From contig NZ_NNBL01000010.1 in NCBI RefSeq assembly GCF_002803065.1, forward strand, positions 1-64,000: a DNA stretch of 64,000 nt, in the 5' to 3' direction. Shown here one piece after another: positions 24,790 through 33,536 of this stretch; within the stretch, counting starts at the first letter, position 1, and the number at the start of each line of letters is the position of its first letter. The notes beneath the pieces were generated by a model. That model was not told the origin of the DNA. It did not search any database and saw only the letters and a program-made list of their open reading frames with translations. Made by a program: the position numbers and the translations under genes. The stretch comes from Streptomyces sp. CB01635. Its GTDB lineage: Bacteria; Actinomycetota; Actinomycetes; Streptomycetales; Streptomycetaceae.

Positions 24790-25920
24790 TCAGCTCAGGC
24801 TCGCGACGGTCTCGCGGACCTTGGCGTTGATCTCGGCGGGGATGGGCGCGTAGCCGAGGGCCGCCAGGGAGTCCTGGCCGTCCTGGCTCGCGATGTAGGT
24901 GAGGAAGGACTTGGTGGCCTTGAAGGTGTCGGCCTTGTTGCCCTTGTCGCAGACGATCTCGTAGGTGACGAGGGTGATCGGGTAGGCGCCGTCGGCCTTC
25001 GTCGCGTAGTTCAGCTCGAGGGCGAGGTCCTTGCCGGTGCCCACGGTCTTGGCCTCGGAGATCGCCTTGGTGGCGTTCTCGACGGTGGCCTTGACCGGCG
25101 CGGAGGCGCCCGTGTCGAGGTCGACCGTCTTGATGCCGTCCTTGGCGTAGGAGAGCTCGAAGTAGGAGATCGCGCCGGCGGTCTGCTTGACCTGCTGGGC
25201 GAGGCCGGAGGAGCCCTGCGCCGACTGGCCGCCCTTGGCCTGCCAGGCCTTGCCGCCCGAGTACTTCCAGTCCGCCGGGGAGGCGGCCTTGAGGTACTTG
25301 GTGAAGTTGTCCGTGGTGCCGGACTCGTCCGAGCGGTGGAACGCCTGGATCTTGGTCTTGGGCAGCTTCGCCTTGGGGTTCAGCTTGGCGATGGCCGCGT
25401 CGTCCCAGGTGCTGATCTTGCCGTCGAAGATCTGGGCGAGGGTCTTGGCGTCCAGGACCAGGTTGTCGACACCCGGGACGTTGTAACCGACCGCGATCGG
25501 GCCGCCGACCATCGGGAGGTCGATGCCCTGGCCGCCGGAGCAGACCTTCTTGGAGGCGGTGACCTCTTCGGGCTTCAGCGCGGAGTCCGAGCCGGCGAAG
25601 GCGACCTGGCCCTGGGTGAACGCCGTGACACCGGCGCCCGAACCCTCGGGCTTGTAGTTGATCTGAACGTCCTTGCACTCGGCGGTGTACGCCTTGACCC
25701 AGGCCTGGATGGCGTTGGCCTGCGCGGAGGAACCGTTCGCGAGGAGCTGGCCCTTGGCGTCGTCGCACTTGATGCTGCCGGCCTTGGCCGTCGGGCCGCT
25801 GCTCGAACCGCCGTTGGCACTCGTGTCGTCCGAGCCGCACGCCGTGAGGGCCAGGGCGCCGGAGACGGCGATGGCGCCGAGGGAGAGGGCGCGGAGCCGG
25901 TTCTTGCGCTGAAGCTTCAC
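24790..25920 (-). CDS. pstS: Phosphate-binding lipoprotein PstS
   Basis: A 376-residue periplasmic-type phosphate-binding lipoprotein. Signal peptide with lipobox ALTAC (C28), then the PBP-like domain with the phosphate loops GSSAQANAIQAWV, GSGAGVTAFTQGQVAFAGSDS and RSDESGTTDNFTKYL. The GTG start has GGAAGGA nine bases upstream. It leads the pst operon and is preceded by a PHO box, so it is expected to be induced by PhoP when phosphate is low. Confidence 0.97.
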   Translation of the reverse strand: MKLQRKNRLRALSLGAIAVSGALALTACGSDDTSANGGSSSGPTAKAGSIKCDDAKGQLLANGSSAQANAIQAWVKAYTAECKDVQINYKPEGSGAGVTAFTQGQVAFAGSDSALKPEEVTASKKVCSGGQGIDLPMVGGPIAVGYNVPGVDNLVLDAKTLAQIFDGKISTWDDAAIAKLNPKAKLPKTKIQAFHRSDESGTTDNFTKYLKAASPADWKYSGGKAWQAKGGQSAQGSSGLAQQVKQTAGAISYFELSYAKDGIKTVDLDTGASAPVKATVENATKAISEAKTVGTGKDLALELNYATKADGAYPITLVTYEIVCDKGNKADTFKATKSFLTYIASQDGQDSLAALGYAPIPAEINAKVRETVASLS

Positions 25921-26051
25921 TTTCGGATGTTCCTTCCAGGAGCCGCCGGTCGGAGATCCGGGACGGCGTGCGAAGTCTGTTCGTTCCAGGTAGGCGGTGC
26001 GGTGTTCGCCCTTGTGGGCGACTCGCACCGTGTAAGGCCGAAATTAGGCAG

Positions 26052-26095
26052 GACAGGTGAAGCGACCGATGGGCATGAGTGAACGGCGGGTGAAC
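26052..26095 (-). promoter_or_regulatory. PHO box (PhoP-binding direct repeats) upstream of pstS
   Basis: Read on the minus strand: GTTCACCCGCC (26095-26085) followed directly by GTTCACTCATG (26084-26074), the 11-bp direct repeat of Streptomyces PHO boxes. A weaker CTTCACCTGTC (26062-26052) lies one further 11-bp unit away. The boxes are about 155 bp upstream of the pstS start. Confidence 0.9.
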
Positions 26096-26158
26096 CTCGG
26101 CGGTCGGTGCGGTGAGGTAATGTGTGACGTTTTGTGATGGCGCGGATACTTATTGCGA

Positions 26159-26617
26159 CTATGCCAGGTGGAGGGCGTCGAGCAGCGCGTCGACGAGCGT
26201 CTTGTCGCGGGGCTGGGACAGACGGTGACGGGCGGCGGCCGGGGCGAGCCAGGTGACGCGGTCGACCTCGCGGTTCGGCGTGAACCCGCCGTCCGTCGCC
26301 TCGGCGGCCCAGTAGTCGACCCGCTTGGGCCGGCCCTTCGCGATGTAGCGGGTGGTGGGGAGGCGGGCGCCGGGAGCGCACTGGAAGCCGGTCTCCTCCG
26401 CCACCTCGCGCAGCGCGGCCGCGAGGGCCTCCTCGCCGCGCTTCAGCTTGCCCTTGGGGTGCGACCAGTCGTCGTACTTGGGCCGGTGCACGAGGCAGAT
26501 TTCGATGGGGGCATCCCCTGCTCTATCGAAGTGGAGAGCTTGGGGAACGTCGTCGTGGGAGGAGCGGCGCCACAGCACGCAGCCGGCCGCGTGGATCGTG
26601 TCGTCGCCGCTGCTCAT
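26159..26617 (-). CDS. NUDIX hydrolase
   Basis: A 152-residue NUDIX hydrolase with the full box GKLKRGEEALAAALREVAEETGF (G-x5-E-x7-REVxEETG). The substrate is a nucleoside diphosphate derivative, possibly an oxidised nucleotide (MutT-like) or a diphosphoinositol-like/polyP-related compound given its CHAD and ppk neighbours. The stretch coding for ALHFDRAGDAPIE is a copy of a Streptomyces interspersed repeat, inserted in frame before the strand ICLVHRPK. It overlaps the CHAD gene start-to-stop by 4 bp. Confidence 0.92.
   Translation of the reverse strand: MSSGDDTIHAAGCVLWRRSSHDDVPQALHFDRAGDAPIEICLVHRPKYDDWSHPKGKLKRGEEALAAALREVAEETGFQCAPGARLPTTRYIAKGRPKRVDYWAAEATDGGFTPNREVDRVTWLAPAAARHRLSQPRDKTLVDALLDALHLA
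26507..26545. repeat. Interspersed GC-rich palindromic repeat, copy 1 (inside NUDIX gene)
   Basis: GGGGGCATCCCCTGCTC...GTGGAGAGCTTGGGG is homologous to the element at 53641-53677; both have CCCCTGCTC and GAGAGCTTGGGG separated by 10 nt. It is the Streptomyces repeat usually seen between genes, here within coding sequence and in frame. Confidence 0.75.
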
Positions 26618-27675
26618 GTGGTGTGGACCGTCTCCTTCAGCCAGGCCCGCTGGAACGCGAAACGGGCCGCTTCCACCTCGTGGCGCTGGTCGGCGTGCAG
26701 GACGCCGAGCGCGTAGGCCGTCGCCGGGGCGATGCGCGGGGTGCGGGCCGCGTGGGCCGCGGCGGCCGCGGCCTCGGCGGCGTCCCGGTGCCGGTCGAGC
26801 GCGGCGGCCGCCTCGGTCTCCGCGTCGGTCGGCCCGCCGCCGGGTCCGCACGGCACGACCTCCTGGGCATAGCGGTGCAGCCGCAGCAGGAGGCGTACGT
26901 GGTGCCAGGGCGCGTCCTGGGACGGGGGCGCCGTGTCGGCGGTGAGGCCCTGGACGAGTGCCTCCGCGTTGTAGGGGTGGCCCGCCCGGTGGAGGGGGAG
27001 CGCGGCGACGGCCTCGGCGAGGCGGGACTCCGCGGTGGCGGCCAGCGCGTCGAGGTCGGCCGGGGCGGCGCGCAGCGGGACCTCGCTGGCGAGTACGGCG
27101 ACGTTGTCCGCGACCGCGTGGAAGCGGGACGAGCCGAGTGCTTGCAGTGCCGTCGAGTGGGCTCGGGTCCGGGCCAGGGTCAGCTGGCGCTCCAGGAGGG
27201 CCCCCGCCTTCGCCGCGCCCACGGTCAGATTCCCCGAGGCCGTGTTCTCGTTGCGCGGCAGCTGGGCCGTGCTCACCCGCCCGGCGAGAGCCGCGGGGGC
27301 CTGGGCCGGGACCGCGTGCGCGCCGGAGAGCCGGTGCAGCGCGGAGAGCAGGCGCTCCAGGCGGCCCGCGTACGCGTGTTCCTGCGCCAGCGTGCCCGAC
27401 AGCCACGCCAGTTCGGGGCGCAGTGCGTCGGACCACTCGGGATCGAGGAGGGGACGGAACGTGTGGAGCGTGCCGCTGATGCGACGGGCCGAGCGGCGCA
27501 GGGCGCGCGCCGCGTCGGCCGCCTCCTCGGCGGTTCCCCCGGGTGCGGCGCCGCCGCTCTCGCGGTGCTGCCGCAGGGAGCGCAGGAACTCCGTGGCCTG
27601 CTCGCGCAGATGGGCCGCGACGACCTCGCCCGCGGAACCCTCGGCTCCCGTTGTCTCAAGGTGTTGCTGTGCCAC
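26614..27675 (-). CDS. CHAD domain protein
   Basis: A 353-residue all-helical CHAD protein (RALRRSARRISGTLHTFRPLLD near the N-terminus supplies the conserved basic residues; RLERLLSALHR, AHSTALQALGSSRFHAV). CHAD domains bind inorganic polyphosphate, and here the gene sits directly after ppk (20-bp overlap), which supports a polyphosphate-linked role. The C-terminal half is Ala-rich and less conserved. Confidence 0.9.
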   Translation of the reverse strand: MAQQHLETTGAEGSAGEVVAAHLREQATEFLRSLRQHRESGGAAPGGTAEEAADAARALRRSARRISGTLHTFRPLLDPEWSDALRPELAWLSGTLAQEHAYAGRLERLLSALHRLSGAHAVPAQAPAALAGRVSTAQLPRNENTASGNLTVGAAKAGALLERQLTLARTRAHSTALQALGSSRFHAVADNVAVLASEVPLRAAPADLDALAATAESRLAEAVAALPLHRAGHPYNAEALVQGLTADTAPPSQDAPWHHVRLLLRLHRYAQEVVPCGPGGGPTDAETEAAAALDRHRDAAEAAAAAAHAARTPRIAPATAYALGVLHADQRHEVEAARFAFQRAWLKETVHTT

Positions 27676-29905
27676 GCCGGCGCCTCCGGGCGTCTATGAG
27701 CATCTCCTGTACGTTCCGCAGGGGCCGGCCCTCCGCGTCCTTGGCGTGCCGGACCCAGTTCCCGTCCGGTCCCAGATGCCAGGAGGCGGTGGTGTCGGAC
27801 ATCCCCGTCTCCAGGAGCCGGTTCAGGGCGCCGCGGTGAGCCGGGTCGGAGACCCGGACCAGGGCCTCGATGCGGCGGTCGAGGTTGCGGTGCATCATGT
27901 CCGCGCTGCCGAACCAGACCTCGGGCTCGCCGCCGTTGCCGAAGGCGAAGACCCGGGAGTGCTCCAGGAAGCGGCCGAGCACGGACCGTACGCGGATGTT
28001 CTCCGACAGGCCCGCGACGCCCGGCCGCACGGCGCAGATGCCGCGGACCCACACGTCGACGGGTACGCCGGCCTGCGCCGCCCGGTACATCGCGTCGATG
28101 ACGGCCTCGTCGACCATCGAGTTGACCTTGAAGCGGACGTAGGCGGGGCGGCCGGCGCGGTGGTGCTGGACCTCGTTGTTGATCCTCGAAATGAGGCCGT
28201 CGCGAAGGGACTTGGGGGCGACGAGGAGACGGCGGTACGTCTCGCGGCGCGAGTAGCCCGACAGCCGGTTGAAGAGGTCGGAGAGGTCGGCGCCCACCTG
28301 CGAGTCGGCGGTGAGCAGGCCCAGGTCCTCGTAGAGGCGGGCCGTCTTCGGGTGGTAGTTGCCCGTGCCGACGTGGCAGTAGCGCCGCAGCGTGTCGCCC
28401 TCCTGGCGCACGACGAGCGACAGCTTGCAGTGCGTCTTCAGGCCGACGAGGCCGTATACGACATGGCAGCCGGCCTCCTCCAGCTTGCGCGCCCACTTGA
28501 TGTTGGCCTGCTCGTCGAAGCGGGCCTTGATCTCGACGAGGACGAGGACCTGCTTGCCGGACTCCGCGGCGTCTATCAGCGCGTCGACGATCGGCGAGTC
28601 GCCCGAGGTCCGGTACAGCGTCTGCTTGATCGCGAGGACGTCCGGGTCCGAGGCGGCCTGCTCCAGGAACGCCTGCACGGACGTGGAGAACGAGTCGTAC
28701 GGGTGGTGGAGCAGCACGTCCCGCTCGCGCAGGGCGGCGAAGATGTCGGGCGCGGACGCGGACTCGACCTCGGCCAGGTCGCGGTGGGTGCCCGCGATGA
28801 ACTTGGGGTACTTCAGCTCGGGCCGGTCGAGGCTCGAGATGCCGAAGAGGCCCGTGAGGTCCAGGGGGCCCGGCAGCGGGTACACCTCGGACTCGCTGAT
28901 CTTCAGCTCGCGCACGAGGAGGTCGAGGACGTAGCGGTCGATGGTCTCCTCGACCTCGAGCCGCACCGGCGGGCCGAAGCGGCGCCGCATGAGCTCCTTC
29001 TCCAGCGCCTTGAGGAGGTTCTCGGTGTCGTCCTCCTCGACCTCCAGGTCCTCGTTCCGGGTCAGCCGGAACATGTGGTGCTCCAGGACCTCCATGCCGG
29101 GGAACAGTTCGCCCAGGTGCTTGGGCGCCGAGATGACGTCCTCGATGGGGACGTAGCGCTGCGGCGAGGCCTCCAGGAAGCGGGAGAGCAGCGGCGGCAC
29201 CTTGACGCGCGCGAAGTGGCGGTGCCCGGAGACCGGATTGCGCACCACGACGGCGAGGTTCAGGGACAGGCCGGAGATGTAGGGGAACGGGTGCGCGGGG
29301 TCCACCGCCAGCGGCGTGAGCACCGGGAAGATCTGCTGCTTGAACAGCGTGAAGAGCCGGGACTGCTCCTTGTCGGTGAGCTCCTCCCAGCGCACCAGGT
29401 GGATGCCCTCGTCGGCGAGCGCGGGGGCGACGTCCTCCTGGAAACAGGCGGCGTGCCGGGCCATGAGCTCGCGCGAGCGGTTCCAGATCAGCTCGAGAAC
29501 CTCACGGGGCTGGAGCCCTGAGGCCGAACGGGTGGCGACGCCCGTCGCGATACGGCGCTTGAGTCCGGCCACGCGGACCATGAAGAACTCGTCCAGGTTC
29601 GACGCGAAGATCGCCAGGAAGTTCGCCCGCTCCAGGAGCGGGGTGTCCGGGTCCTCGGCCAGTTCGAGCACGCGCTCGTTGAAGGCGAGCCAGCTGCGCT
29701 CCCGGTCCAGGAAGCGGCCCTGGGGCAGCTCGGCGCTGTAGTCCTCGAACTCGTCGGGGTCGGCGTCGATGTCGGACGTGAGCTCGGGGAGATCGGGTTT
29801 GAAGTCACCGCCTGCGACGGTGTGCGGGCGGTGCGCGGCTATCGAGCCGACGGACGGCTGCGCCTGCCGGTCGGAGGCCTGGTCCTGGGCGTTCTGCTGG
29901 CTCAT
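27656..29905 (-). CDS. ppk: Polyphosphate kinase PPK1
   Basis: A 749-residue PPK1 that makes polyphosphate from ATP reversibly. The order is N-domain (RFLDRERSWLAFNERVLELA; NFLAIFASNLDEFFMVRVAGL), middle domain (HHPYDSF) and catalytic C-domains with the phospho-acceptor His in YCHVGTGNYHPKTARLYEDLGL. In Streptomyces ppk is PhoP-controlled and its loss raises antibiotic production; I found no clear PHO box here. The ATG at 29905 has GGAAGAA upstream; an in-frame ATG 41 codons earlier (GC3-rich but without a ribosome-binding site) is an alternative. Confidence 0.96.
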   Translation of the reverse strand: MSQQNAQDQASDRQAQPSVGSIAAHRPHTVAGGDFKPDLPELTSDIDADPDEFEDYSAELPQGRFLDRERSWLAFNERVLELAEDPDTPLLERANFLAIFASNLDEFFMVRVAGLKRRIATGVATRSASGLQPREVLELIWNRSRELMARHAACFQEDVAPALADEGIHLVRWEELTDKEQSRLFTLFKQQIFPVLTPLAVDPAHPFPYISGLSLNLAVVVRNPVSGHRHFARVKVPPLLSRFLEASPQRYVPIEDVISAPKHLGELFPGMEVLEHHMFRLTRNEDLEVEEDDTENLLKALEKELMRRRFGPPVRLEVEETIDRYVLDLLVRELKISESEVYPLPGPLDLTGLFGISSLDRPELKYPKFIAGTHRDLAEVESASAPDIFAALRERDVLLHHPYDSFSTSVQAFLEQAASDPDVLAIKQTLYRTSGDSPIVDALIDAAESGKQVLVLVEIKARFDEQANIKWARKLEEAGCHVVYGLVGLKTHCKLSLVVRQEGDTLRRYCHVGTGNYHPKTARLYEDLGLLTADSQVGADLSDLFNRLSGYSRRETYRRLLVAPKSLRDGLISRINNEVQHHRAGRPAYVRFKVNSMVDEAVIDAMYRAAQAGVPVDVWVRGICAVRPGVAGLSENIRVRSVLGRFLEHSRVFAFGNGGEPEVWFGSADMMHRNLDRRIEALVRVSDPAHRGALNRLLETGMSDTTASWHLGPDGNWVRHAKDAEGRPLRNVQEMLIDARRRRRGTATP

Positions 29906-30140
29906 GGACCCATTCTTCCGCGCCTGGACCACGATGGGCGCGTCGGAGAGCGCGGGCGTGAGGCGGAGTCTCCCGTTCGGGGAGCGCTCCGCCGGTGCCC
30001 CGGTGGGGTCGGGCGCGGCGGGCTGCATTCTGTGAGGGTGGCAAGCCCGTCTGAATGGTTGGTTACGGCGACATGACGTGCGGGGCATGGCGGGGCGTCC
30101 CGGGGACGTCCACAGACGCCCCGGCAGGCCCCGAGGCCGC

Positions 30141-31088
30141 CTACGGCCGCAGATTCCTGCGCAGGAGGGCGAAGACCGCCGTCACCGTGAGTGCCGTCAG
30201 GCCGAGAAGGATGCCCGTTTCGACGAGCTGGAGCGGCCAGAAGTGGGAGGACGGCTGGAACTCGCGGTAGAAGCCGGTGACATTGTGCTGGGCGAGGCAG
30301 TTCGTGCTGTCGCGGCACAGGGGATCGGCGATGTGGGCGCCGCTCGCGGTGACCGCGCCCTCGTCGAGGAAGAGGCCGGTGAAGCCGCGGTAGCCCTCGC
30401 GGACATTCCCGGTGACGGTGGCGGAGGGCCACAGGCGGCCCCGGATCTCGCCGAGCGCGGTGATCACGATGCCGGTGAGGGCGAGCGAGACACACATCGA
30501 CGTGATCACGCGCCGGGAGATGAACGCCACCAGGGCACCGAGTGCCAGGCCGAGCAGCGGGAGCGCGACGGCGGTCGGGCCGAGGACGCCGTAGATGCCG
30601 TTCGTGAACCACTGGTTCTCGGGGAGGCCGCTCGCCCCCGACGCCACCAGGCGGCGCAGCGCCACGAGGATGCCGGTGCCGACGACGAGGAACGCGGCCG
30701 GGACGGTGAGCTTCGTCGCCAGCCAGCGGGCCGGGGAGACGGACTGCGTCCACGCGAGGGCGGCCGTGCCGCGCTCCAGCTCGCGGCCGAAGAGCAGCCC
30801 GCCCGCGAAGGCGGCCGCGATCGCGGGCACGAACGTGATCAGGCTCGTGGTGAGCATGAGCACGTACTCGTACGTGCCCGCTCCAGGGCCCGTGACGGTG
30901 CAGGTGTTCGTGACGCCCGCGACGCACCTGCCGGCGATGTGCAGCCCGGAAAAGCCCGGCCCCCACAGCCACAGCAGCATCGCGGCGGTGATCGCGACGT
31001 AGGCGACCCACAGCCACAGGGCGAGCCGGTGCACCTTCAGCACGGTCCAGGTCAGCCCGGTCGAGGGGGAGAAGGTGGCGGTGCTCAT
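30141..31088 (-). CDS. ABC transporter permease
   Basis: A 315-residue ABC-2-like permease with six hydrophobic helices and a large extracytoplasmic loop before the last helix (about 220-285, two Cys in LCRDSTNCLAQHN). It is clearly a paralogue of the upstream gene: both share HRxALWxWxAYVxITA, LLWLWGPG, RELExGTAxLAWTQSVSPARWLA(T/A)KL. The ATG overlaps the upstream stop by 4 bp. The pair probably forms a heterodimeric channel. Confidence 0.9.
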   Translation of the reverse strand: MSTATFSPSTGLTWTVLKVHRLALWLWVAYVAITAAMLLWLWGPGFSGLHIAGRCVAGVTNTCTVTGPGAGTYEYVLMLTTSLITFVPAIAAAFAGGLLFGRELERGTAALAWTQSVSPARWLATKLTVPAAFLVVGTGILVALRRLVASGASGLPENQWFTNGIYGVLGPTAVALPLLGLALGALVAFISRRVITSMCVSLALTGIVITALGEIRGRLWPSATVTGNVREGYRGFTGLFLDEGAVTASGAHIADPLCRDSTNCLAQHNVTGFYREFQPSSHFWPLQLVETGILLGLTALTVTAVFALLRRNLRP

Positions 31089-32098
31089 GCTGCGGTCTCC
31101 TTCTTCGGCTGGTGCGTGCGCGCCTGGTACCTGCGCAGGACGAGGAACGCGCCGACGACGGCGAGCGCGGTCAGGGCGATCAGGATGCCCGTCTCCGCGA
31201 GCTGGCGGGGCCAGTAGTCGGGCGAGTGGAGGTAGGTGCGGGTGAAGCCGGTGATGTCGTGGCGGTCGAGGCACTTCTGGCTCAGGTAGCAGCCGGGGTC
31301 GGAGACCTTGGCGCCCGAGGACGTGATCGCCTTGCTGTAGACGGGCAGTTCGGGCTGAAGGCGCGAGAACGGCGAGTGCTGGAACGGCCAGTTGTTGCCG
31401 CGCAGCGCGCCGGCCAGGAGCTGCACGACACCCGCGACCACCAGGGCCGGCAGCGTACGGCGCAGGACGAGGGCGGCGAGCACGCCGACCGCGAGGCCGA
31501 ACAGGGCGGTCGCGACGGTGGCGGGGCCGATGGAGAAGTAGAACGAGCGGGGGCCGATGCCCGCGACCAGCAGGTGGTTGTGCGCGTTCCACACGAGCCG
31601 GTACAGGACGACGATCAGACCCGTGCCGACGCCGACGAACACCGCGGGGACGGCCAGCTTCGCGGCCAGCCAGCGGGCGGGCGACACGGACTGGGTCCAC
31701 GCCAACTGGGCGGTCCCCAGCTCCAGTTCGCGCGCGATGAGCGGTCCCGCGGCGAACACGGCGATCGCGCACGAGGCGATGCCTATCAGCGAGGACGGCT
31801 CGTAGAAGAACGAGTCGAACGAGCCGCCGATGAGGATGACCGGGGCCGACCCCTGGTACGCGTTGTCCTGCGCCCCGGAGTAGCCGAACACGTCGAACGC
31901 CTTCTGCGCCGCGCTCGCGCCAGGTCCCCACAGCCACAGCAGCAGGCCCGCGGTGATGACGACATACGCCGTCCACACCCACAGCGCGGTGCGGTGCAGG
32001 CGCAGCACGGTCCAGACGAGGCCGTCGGGGCCGGGGAGGGTGCGGCGCGCGGCGGGGCGGCCGGTGGTGTTGCCCGCGTTGTCGATGAGTGTCGTCAT
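31085..32098 (-). CDS. ABC transporter permease (paralogue of the next gene)
   Basis: A 337-residue permease with six helices and a Cys-containing outer loop (DPGCYLSQKCLDRHDITGF). It shares long similar stretches with the permease encoded downstream, so the two arose by tandem duplication. It overlaps the ATPase gene stop by 4 bp. YtrA-regulated ABC systems of this kind often handle cell-envelope antibiotics; the substrate here is unknown. Confidence 0.9.
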   Translation of the reverse strand: MTTLIDNAGNTTGRPAARRTLPGPDGLVWTVLRLHRTALWVWTAYVVITAGLLLWLWGPGASAAQKAFDVFGYSGAQDNAYQGSAPVILIGGSFDSFFYEPSSLIGIASCAIAVFAAGPLIARELELGTAQLAWTQSVSPARWLAAKLAVPAVFVGVGTGLIVVLYRLVWNAHNHLLVAGIGPRSFYFSIGPATVATALFGLAVGVLAALVLRRTLPALVVAGVVQLLAGALRGNNWPFQHSPFSRLQPELPVYSKAITSSGAKVSDPGCYLSQKCLDRHDITGFTRTYLHSPDYWPRQLAETGILIALTALAVVGAFLVLRRYQARTHQPKKETAA

Positions 32099-33015
32099 GC
32101 CGTCACCGCCACGGCGGACGCGGCCGTGCCCGGGGTGATCAGCGCCGGGGCGCCGGGGTTGCGCAGATGGGCGAGGATCAGCTCCTCCATGGACGGCTCC
32201 TGCGCCTCCCACGCGCTGTCGAGCGGTCCGTCGCGGCGGATCAGGGCGGTCAGTCCGCGGCCGGCGGCGCGGGACTCGACCACGGTGTGCGGAGCGAGGT
32301 CGGCGACCGAGCCGCGCCCGGTGACCAGGCTGTGCGCGGCCGTCAGGTCGTCGATGCCGCCGCCGAGCCGGATGCGGCCGGCGCCCAGGAGCAGCAAGTG
32401 GTCGCAGGCGTCGGCCAGTTCGGCGACGATGTGCGACGACATCAGGATGGTGGTGCCGTGTTCGGCGGCGTCCGCCATCAGCGTGCCCATCAGCTCGTGG
32501 CGGGCCAGCGGGTCGAGGTCCGCCATCGGCTCGTCGAGGAGCATCAGCTGGGGGCGCTTGCCGAGCGCGAGGGCGAGCGCGACGCGGGTGCGCTGTCCGC
32601 CGGAGAGTGAGCGGACCCGGGCCGCGGGGTCGAGGTCGCCCTGCTCGATGATCCTGTCGGCGTACGCGGCGTCCCAGTGGCCCGGGTTCAGTTCGGCGCC
32701 CATGCGCAGGGTGTCCGCGATGGAGAGCTGCGGGTACAGCGGCTTGTCCTGCGAGAGGTAGGCGACGCGGTCGCGGTGCACGCCGGGGGCGGCGCCGAGG
32801 ACGGTGAGGTGGCCCGAGCTGGGGCGCAGGAGCCCCGCGGCGATGGCGAGGAGGGTGGACTTTCCCGCCCCGTTGGGCCCGACCAGGGCGCTGATCCGCC
32901 CGGCGGGCAGCCGGAAGGAGCACAGGTCGAGCGCGGCGTGGCCGTGACGGCCGTAGCGCTTGCCGAGCCCTGTCGCCTCGATGGCGACGGCCGGGGTGGT
33001 GCTGGTGGAACTCAC
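32095..33015 (-). CDS. ABC transporter ATP-binding protein
   Basis: A 306-residue ABC ATPase. Walker A LVGPNGAGKST, signature LSGGQRTR, Walker B LMLLDEPMADLDP and switch His in MSSHIVAELAD are intact. A C-terminal accessory region (about 215-300) resembles that of Ytr/Drr-type exporters. It is coupled to the GntR gene by a 4-bp overlap and to both permeases downstream. Confidence 0.93.
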   Translation of the reverse strand: MSSTSTTPAVAIEATGLGKRYGRHGHAALDLCSFRLPAGRISALVGPNGAGKSTLLAIAAGLLRPSSGHLTVLGAAPGVHRDRVAYLSQDKPLYPQLSIADTLRMGAELNPGHWDAAYADRIIEQGDLDPAARVRSLSGGQRTRVALALALGKRPQLMLLDEPMADLDPLARHELMGTLMADAAEHGTTILMSSHIVAELADACDHLLLLGAGRIRLGGGIDDLTAAHSLVTGRGSVADLAPHTVVESRAAGRGLTALIRRDGPLDSAWEAQEPSMEELILAHLRNPGAPALITPGTAASAVAVTA

Positions 33016-33416
33016 TGTTCCCCCTTCGGGAAGTTTTCGTCCAGTACGGCGCCGAACAGGGCGGCCGCGTCCTCGCGGTCGAGGCCCGCGGCGCGGGCGC
33101 GGCGGGCCCAGTCCGCGAGTTCGGCCCGCAGCGGGGAATCGGCCGGGGACGCCGCGCCGAGCGTCCTGCGGACGAACGTGCCGAGACCGCGGCGGGCCTC
33201 GACCAGGCCCTCGCGCTCCAGTTCGCGGTACGCCTTGAGCACGGTGTTCGGGTTGATCGCGGTGGCTTCGACGACCTCGCGGGCCGTGGGCAGCTTGTCG
33301 CCGGGCGCCAGCAGGCCGAGGCGCAGGGCCTGCTGGGTCTGCTGGACGATCTGCAGATAGGTGGCGACGCCGCTGCGCCGGTCGATCCGGTACTCGACCA
33401 CGTTCTTCAACACCAC
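33012..33416 (-). CDS. GntR-family (YtrA-type) transcriptional regulator
   Basis: A 134-residue short GntR: winged helix (YLQIVQQTQQALRLGLLAPGDKLPTAREVVEATAINPNTVLKAYRELEREGLVEARRGLGTFV in pieces) and a small helical tail typical of the YtrA subfamily, which represses its own ABC operon. The GTG start lies at the edge of the left arm of a perfect 38-bp palindrome, almost certainly its operator. A second GTG follows immediately, and a TTG lies in the palindrome centre. Confidence 0.9.
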   Translation of the reverse strand: MVLKNVVEYRIDRRSGVATYLQIVQQTQQALRLGLLAPGDKLPTAREVVEATAINPNTVLKAYRELEREGLVEARRGLGTFVRRTLGAASPADSPLRAELADWARRARAAGLDREDAAALFGAVLDENFPKGEQ

Positions 33417-33448
33417 CCTTTCACTAATCAAGTAGTGAAAGGGTGGTG
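33411..33448. promoter_or_regulatory. 38-bp palindrome, probable GntR (YtrA) operator
   Basis: CACCACCCTTTCACTA (33411-33426), a 6-nt spacer and its exact complement TAGTGAAAGGGTGGTG (33433-33448). The palindrome spans the translation start of the GntR gene, so repressor bound there would block its own transcription. It also follows the end of mshD and might end that transcript. Confidence 0.85.
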
Positions 33449-33536
33449 CAAGGGAGGGGCAGTGTCAAGTGACGACTGCCCCTCGGGTGCTGCTCGCCCG
33501 TGTTCTGTTGTTCTGTGACCGTTGTGCTGCGACCGG

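Noticed and set aside
30020..30080. PHO box upstream of ppk
   Set aside because: ppk is a known PhoP target in Streptomyces, but I could not find adjacent 11-bp GTTCAC-type repeats here.
29906..30088. N-terminal extension of ppk
   Set aside because: Open and GC3-rich, but the upstream ATG lacks a ribosome-binding site and known homologues begin near MSQ...; kept only as an alternative start.
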